Origin: Lepturacanthus savala
Taxonomy: Eukaryota; Chordata; Actinopteri; Scombriformes; Trichiuridae
Length of the DNA: 64,000 nt
Assembly (NCBI GenBank): GCA_030544235.1
Contig: CM060469.1
Location: 7,240,017-7,304,016, forward strand
Direction of reading: 5' to 3'
Shown here: in pieces, positions 58,984 to 64,000 of the stretch
Layout: each line of letters starts with the position of its first letter
Position numbering within the stretch: the first letter of the stretch is position 1
The notes under the pieces: model-generated
Databases searched by the model: none
Seen by the model: the letters and a program-made list of their open reading frames with translations, nothing else
What the model was told of the DNA's origin: nothing
Translations under genes and position numbers: made by a program

Positions 58984-60016
58984 AATAATCACTTTTTACA
59001 AAATTCACATGGATGTCATCTTTCTGGCTGTGAAGGCAGCCACTGTTCCAGTCAGTCCATTTGATTCACTCTGTGACCAACGAGTCACAGCTTACTTCAA
59101 GAAAATACAAGTGGCTGTTATAAGCCACTTTTTTCCCAAGCCAGGCCAAATGTAAGTCATAATAATAAGATCAAAAGCGCTGTGTACCTGCTGCTCTTTT
59201 TTTGGGGAATAAAAAGGTTGTTTTCATAATGAATCTTCCAAATCCCACAAGGAAGCCAGTAAAATTAAGTTATGCACTATAATTATGTTTTAAGGAAATG
59301 CCCCATTGACCTGAGGAATATTTAAAAGAATAAAGATCAACTCAGTTCAGAGGAGGTGCAGTAAAATCCAGGTCGGCAACAACAAAGCAGATGCTAAACG
59401 GCTAATGTTTTATATGATGATGACAATGGTGGTCTTGGTGTGACATAATATAATGCATCGCACCTAAAAATGATGCATTTCCTCTTTGACAGCTTACTTT
59501 CTGTGTCGCCAGCATGAATTGTTCCCTTCTCAAAGCCAACCACACATACAGCAATCCTACATGCGCACACAAACTTCCTGGCATAGTCAAGAAACAATAA
59601 ACTGTTTCTTGTTGACATGGCAACCCCCCCCTCCCTCATAAACACACGCACATACAGATCAAGCTGCCGAGCTTCCTTGTGGTGTAATTGCGGTCACCGT
59701 GACTCCACGACGACGGGAACTACCTGACGGGGAATGCAGCTGGTCGACGACTGTGGCGGCGTAAGAGAAGCATGAAGGAAGGACAAAAATGTGACAAGGC
59801 CAAAGAGAGAAAGGACAGGATGTAAATGGAGAAAGACAAGAGTCAGGAGCCAGAAACAGGCTGCAGGTCGCTAATAGTTTCCCCCTCCACTCATTAAATA
59901 CATCCACCTGGTTAATAAATAGCTGTTGCACAGAAGAAAACGGGGGGAGAAGCAGCCTGTCCACCATCCATCTAACGCCAGGTTGAATATTAATCTCACA
60001 GAAACGTGGTGTGGGT

Positions 60017-60243
60017 TCAAATGACGTCTTGAGGTGAGGGCGAGTGCTCCTCTGGCGACTGGCGCTGTGGTAGGGAGGGGTGGGGCTGCTGGGGAGGGGG
60101 AGGACCCATGGAAGGAGGCAGGAGGCCGTCGGGAGGAGGGGGGCGCATCGGAGGGCCGTAGGGCATGTGAGGGTGGGGTGGGGGGGGTCCGCCGGGAGGG
60201 AAACGAGGAGGCATCATGGCGCCTGGAGGAGGAGGAGCCCACA
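60017..60243 (-). CDS. mia2: mia2 exon I (terminal)
   Basis: Encodes WAPPPPGAMMPPRFPPGGPP (human: FPPPPPGAMFG), MPYGPPMRPPPPDGLLPPSM and the end QRQSPEEHSPSPQDVI, then tga. Confidence 0.87.
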
Positions 60244-63200
60244 CTGGAGACAAAAAGAAAAAAAAAAGATAAGTCAGGTTGTGTTGACGACATGAGGAGA
60301 TGTGAAGAAGGGGTTCAGTTCTTACTCGGCATCATGGGAGGTCCGCCCGGTCCCCTGGGAGGGTAGAAATCGGGAGGCGGGGGTCCGTAGGGGGGTCTAC
60401 GAGGAAAGGGACCGTCCATAGGGCCCATAGGTGGGCCGGGAGGGCCCCCCATCCTTGGATCGGCTTCAGGGGGAGTCCTTCGATCACCAGGACCAGCCTG
60501 GTGGCAAATAAACAAAGGACATTTTTAAAAATAAACCCCAATATTTTATTGAAGGGCTGCACATTCAAAACACACAAGCTGCTCACACACATAAACCATC
60601 ATACCTCTCTGTGGTCCTGTTCACCCGGTCCAAAGCTGTTCTCTCTGTATGCACCATCTGAATTGACAAATATTGAGTAGATGTGATGCAACTCTGCATT
60701 AAAATACAAACTTTCACAAATGTTTCCTTCAGCTTTTCCATCAAAACACGTGGTTTTATGCTCAATTTTGAATTTTTGGGGAAATCCGATTTTTTCTTTT
60801 GCAAGGTCGTCCACAATTGAATGTGACTAGTCATTTGCCTTGTGAAATTTAAACACCCCAAAAAGTGTCCCACATGCGCAATAGAGCACGTTGTCACACA
60901 CAGTGAGCATGCTCAGTGTTTCAGGAAGTAAACATGGACGCTAGAGGTGAGTATCCGACGATTTTATAGTCACTGTCCTACCGGAAGAGAAGGAAGAGGA
61001 AGAGATTATGGAAGAAAAGAGCAAGGTTTTTGGCCATGGTTGCTCCTTTCTGCCTGCTTCAGCTCAGAATAGTGATTTTTGTCACTTGTTGATGACAAGT
61101 AGGTTGAATGAACGTGACCTGGCCATTCAGAATGAAGTCGTATGTCAAAAAATTTGAGATTTATTGGTTTTAGGACATATCCAAGTGGTCTAGGGTGTTC
61201 AAACTGTCATAAGATCAGACACAGGTTGCATAGGGGTGAATTGAATGATTTAGGTGACTTCAGGCTGCAGTCTGAACGTAGCCACTTCAACGGTTTCCAG
61301 TGACTCACCTGCCATGTCTGCAGGGTGGGGGGGTCCTGGGGGACCACCAGGACGGAGGCCCCTCGGATGTGGAAGAGGAGGACCGAACGGGAGGGAGCCG
61401 GGAGGAGGCAGAATGCCCATCACTCCTGGAGGAGGACCAGGTCTCCTGTACATGGGACCTCCTGGTTCTGTAAACATGTAGCCTGAACAAGAGACATGCA
61501 ATGACATATTTGAAGAAGAGGCCAGAAAAACACCTTTCAACAGGAGTAAAAGGGTAAAACAACACTCTAATTAATGTTGCTCTATTTATTAACAATATTA
61601 GGGACAGAAAAGTGTGAATGACTGATGGATGCATGTTGACCTAAAACTAAAAAATATGATAAAATCTGAGTTTTGATGTTTATTTGTGAAAATGAGGTTT
61701 AAAGTTCATGTTTGTGATTGTGCTGAATCACAAAAAGTTTCATTATGCAACTGTAGATTTCCTGTTTCACAATGCAACTAACATAATACACATGCACTAT
61801 CATGCATTAGCATTCTCATGCACAAAATATCCCTTCACTTTTTACCTAACAGGAGCAGCGAATAACTAATAATGCTGCCTCACTGTGACAAGGAAGACAA
61901 TGAGATTATTAGTAACACCTGAGCTTTCCTGCTACAAGTCCACATTTCTGCAGTGTAAAGACTATTACGAGTTTTAAAACAGCATTAATACCACGATGCC
62001 ACAACAACCACGGTGCAAACACAGGTCAGTCAGGCTGAATTTCCTCCTCATGTATAAATAATGCAACCCAGTGAAAATGATGCATAGCCGATGGCAAAGC
62101 AGAAATCCAGCAGTGCCACGTGCAGCTCTCCCCCTGGGAGTGAAGACTCATACGTCAATGTTCCTCGGTGCGGTATGGAGGCTGATTCTCACTGCAGGAG
62201 TCTGCAGGAACACAACCGTTCTATTTTCATCCTCGCATTCATAACATAGTGCTGCAAGTTTTTAATTTAGGTCACCTTGGAGCTGGCTAGATATTTTTTT
62301 TTCCACCCAAAACTGGTCCTCAGTAAAATAAAAACACAAAACAATACAATTAAAAAACACATTTAAAAAGACACAAATAGTTAAAAATAGCTGTTTTTGT
62401 ACCAAAAAACTCATTTGTGATTGTTAAAAATGATCTTCAGGCCGTGCAGACATCACCAGGCCTTTCTGATAATCTCATATTACAACACTTTCTGATTGGC
62501 TTTTTTTTTCTTGCATTTACACACACCTGGAGGTCCTAGAGGGCCGGGTGGTCCTGGTGGGGGTCCCCTGCGATCTCTCTCCCACGTTGGAGAAATGGAG
62601 CCACTGTCTGAGTGGGGACCGCCGCTCCGCTCCATCTCCCCTTGGCCACCAGGGGGCTCCATCGGACCACGAGACACTGGGATGGACAGGAGCAGACAGA
62701 AGGGAAGGAGAGAAGGAGAAGAGAATGACAGAAGGGGAGAAGTAGAACCAATAGCCCAAGGACAAACGACAGACAGTGGAGATAATTAGGCCAGAATGAC
62801 CAAACATTTCCCCCCCATTTACATTGCAGAGGACCAATAGCATGCCAGCGTTCAGACCATGCTTCTACACATATCAGCATCTACAGGTGATCATGCTACA
62901 GCAAGCTGGTCACTGCCAACATGCTGCATGTGCTTTGTTGTTTTACAAGTTATTTACACAGAAAGTGGCTTAGCTGCCAATTTCTACCAAAAGATTCTGT
63001 ATAAATACTATGAAATCTGCATCTATTCTTACAATGGGTGTTTTTGTAGATCATTAAAGTGGCTTATATTTGGTTTAGCGTATGGCTCCAGCTGACTCTA
63101 TGTGGATTTGAATATTTGATTTTGTGTGTACATACCTCTGGGAGACAGTCTAGCGGGTGGCCCATCCATCAGTGTGGGAGGAGACAGGAAAGCTCTGGTT

Positions 63201-63911
63201 TCAGACCCGGGTCGACCCAGAGGAGAAGGACCATACGGGGACCTTTCAGCTGGAAGGTGAAGGATAGTTAAGGGAGGCTTTCCAGGCAAAGGAAATCTGT
63301 GGACCAATGCATGCGTGTGTGTGTGTGTGTGTGTGTGCGCTAACCCCGGAAAGGCAGTGGTCTAGCCAAGCTGTCCAAGGCGTAGGGATCTTTGTCTAGG
63401 GCATCCAATTTAAACTGTGTGTCCGTTAGCCTGAAAACAAACATTATTTAATATAACAATTTGAATTGTCTGGTACTATTTGCTTCATGGCAACATAAAT
63501 TTAATTTCTATAAGGGTACAATTCAAACTAAACAATATGCTTACTTTTGTCTGAGGAGGGCATTCTCTCTCCTGATGTCTGATAGGTCTCTGTCTGCTGC
63601 CCGGGCTGCCAGCTGGAAAATCAAGTTAAAATCAGAAACATTATATGTGAAGACAGTTTGCCTTGCTACGTATGAATATACCACTATGTTTAGTTATTTG
63701 AATGAGGGGCTTGTGATTTTATAGTTTATGAGAGCAGGATTAATCCAAAACAAAATCTCTGTCCTAACATACATTAGAACAGGTCACTGTGTGCTGCAGA
63801 CAAGTTTTACTAACCCAGTTATTGTGAGCCTTCTTCTCATGTGCTGATATTTGGGTCTGGTAAGACTGTTTGGTCTTTTCAAGCTCTTCCTCCATCTCTT
63901 CTGCACGACGC
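60017..63911 (-). CDS. mia2: mia2 (cTAGE5): ER-exit-site cargo receptor subunit, 3' part
   Basis: cTAGE5/MIA2 partners with TANGO1 at ER exit sites and recruits COPII coat through a C-terminal proline-rich domain that binds SEC23 (family knowledge). Nine in-phase exons give about 380 residues: the end of a coiled coil (AEEMEEELEKTKQSYQTQ, HEKKAHNNW, LAARAADRDLSDIRREN), then DTQFKLDALDKDPYALDSL, the cTAGE5 hallmark SPYGPSPLGRPGSETRAFLS, SDSGSISPTWERDRR, and a very Pro/Gly-rich tail ending QRQSPEEHSPSPQDVI. The hallmark separates it from mia3/TANGO1. The N-terminal exons, including any SH3 domain and transmembrane segments, lie beyond 64000, so which promoter form exists cannot be told. Convergent with brms1l. 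Confidence 0.88.
60326..60497 (-). CDS. mia2: mia2 exon H (proline-rich)
   Basis: Encodes AGPGDRRTPPEADPRMGGPP and RRPPYGPPPPDFYPPRGPGG. Donor gtaaga, phase 1. Confidence 0.85.
60605..60657 (-). CDS. mia2: mia2 exon G
   Basis: A 53-bp exon encoding DGAYRENSFGPGEQDHRE. Phase fits both neighbours. Donor gtatga. Confidence 0.78.
61309..61482 (-). CDS. mia2: mia2 exon F (proline-rich)
   Basis: Encodes GYMFTEPGGPMYRRPGPPPG and VMGILPPPGSLPFGPPLPHP. PPP-type motifs suit SEC23 binding. Donor gtgagt. Confidence 0.85.
61483..62526. other. mia2: mia2 intron between exons F and E
   Basis: About 1 kb of AT-rich intron with no recognised element. Confidence 0.6.
62527..62676 (-). CDS. mia2: mia2 exon E
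   Basis: Encodes SRGPMEPPGGQGEMERSGGP and HSDSGSISPTWERDRRGPPP. Human has SDTGSLSPPWDQDRR. Donor gtgtgt. Confidence 0.88.
63136..63249 (-). CDS. mia2: mia2 exon D
   Basis: Encodes AERSPYGPSPLGRPGSETRA and FLSPPTLMDGPPARLSPR. The most diagnostic cTAGE5 segment. Donor gtatgt. Confidence 0.92.
63345..63430 (-). CDS. mia2: mia2 exon C
   Basis: Encodes LTDTQFKLDALDKDPYALDS LARPLPFR; human has LLEKDPYALDV. Donor gttagc; a (CA)n tract follows on the coding strand. Confidence 0.86.
63545..63612 (-). CDS. mia2: mia2 exon B (coiled coil)
   Basis: Encodes LAARAADRDLSDIRRENALL RQ. Donor gtaagc splits a Lys codon. Confidence 0.86.
63815..63911 (-). CDS. mia2: mia2 exon A (coiled coil)
   Basis: Encodes AEEMEEELEKTKQSYQTQIS AHEKKAHNNW, matching the human HEKKAHDNW block. 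Donor gttagt, phase 0. Confidence 0.87.
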
Positions 63912-64000
63912 CTGAGAAAATACAACAATGTACAGAGGAGTGTGAGGTAGGGAGAATATTACAGACCATTAAATGTCTTTAATGAGACTTTTAGGGAGCT

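Overview
The window looks like nuclear DNA of a ray-finned (teleost) fish. The introns are compact, the sequence is full of (CA/TG)n microsatellites and broken Tc1/mariner-like transposons, and the three protein-coding genes are vertebrate genes with fish-type divergence. No tRNA, rRNA, CRISPR or prokaryote-type operon was seen. I assigned genes by translating splice-bounded segments and comparing them with remembered vertebrate proteins; no database search was possible.

Layout. (1) 1-12123: no coding exon recognised. It holds microsatellites, low-complexity tracts and dispersed-repeat debris, and is either the last intron or the 3' flank of ralgapa1. (2) 12124-52843, minus strand: ralgapa1, the catalytic alpha-1 subunit of the Ral GTPase-activating complex. 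I placed 43 phase-consistent canonical exons (6,293 coding bases, about 2,097 codons), one in-frame cassette exon and one 1,671-bp in-frame exon extension. Everything from the initiator Met to the Rap/Ran-GAP domain is present; the last C-terminal exon was not found. (3) 52844-54642: head-to-head promoter region shared with the next gene, with YY1-like and ZNF143-like motifs. (4) 54643-56356, plus strand: brms1l, a SIN3-HDAC corepressor subunit, in eight coding exons (262 codons plus stop), including a textbook U12-type AT-AC intron. (5) 56357-60016: convergent 3' regions. (6) 60017-63911, minus strand: the last nine coding exons of mia2 (cTAGE5), an ER-exit-site factor; the 5' part lies beyond the right edge.

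The genes act in separate processes: Ral GTPase inactivation, chromatin repression and COPII export of bulky cargo. ralgapa1 and brms1l are also neighbours in mammals, so the pair is conserved synteny rather than a pathway cluster. mia2 lies a few megabases from this pair on the same human chromosome, so its adjacency here reflects a different local order.

I found no convincing new biological system. The items most worth a second look are the dual 5' splice sites of ralgapa1 exon 18, its symmetric cassette exon, two minor-spliceosome intron signatures in neighbouring genes, a shortened brms1l C-terminus, and Tc1-like relics that make up most of two ralgapa1 introns.
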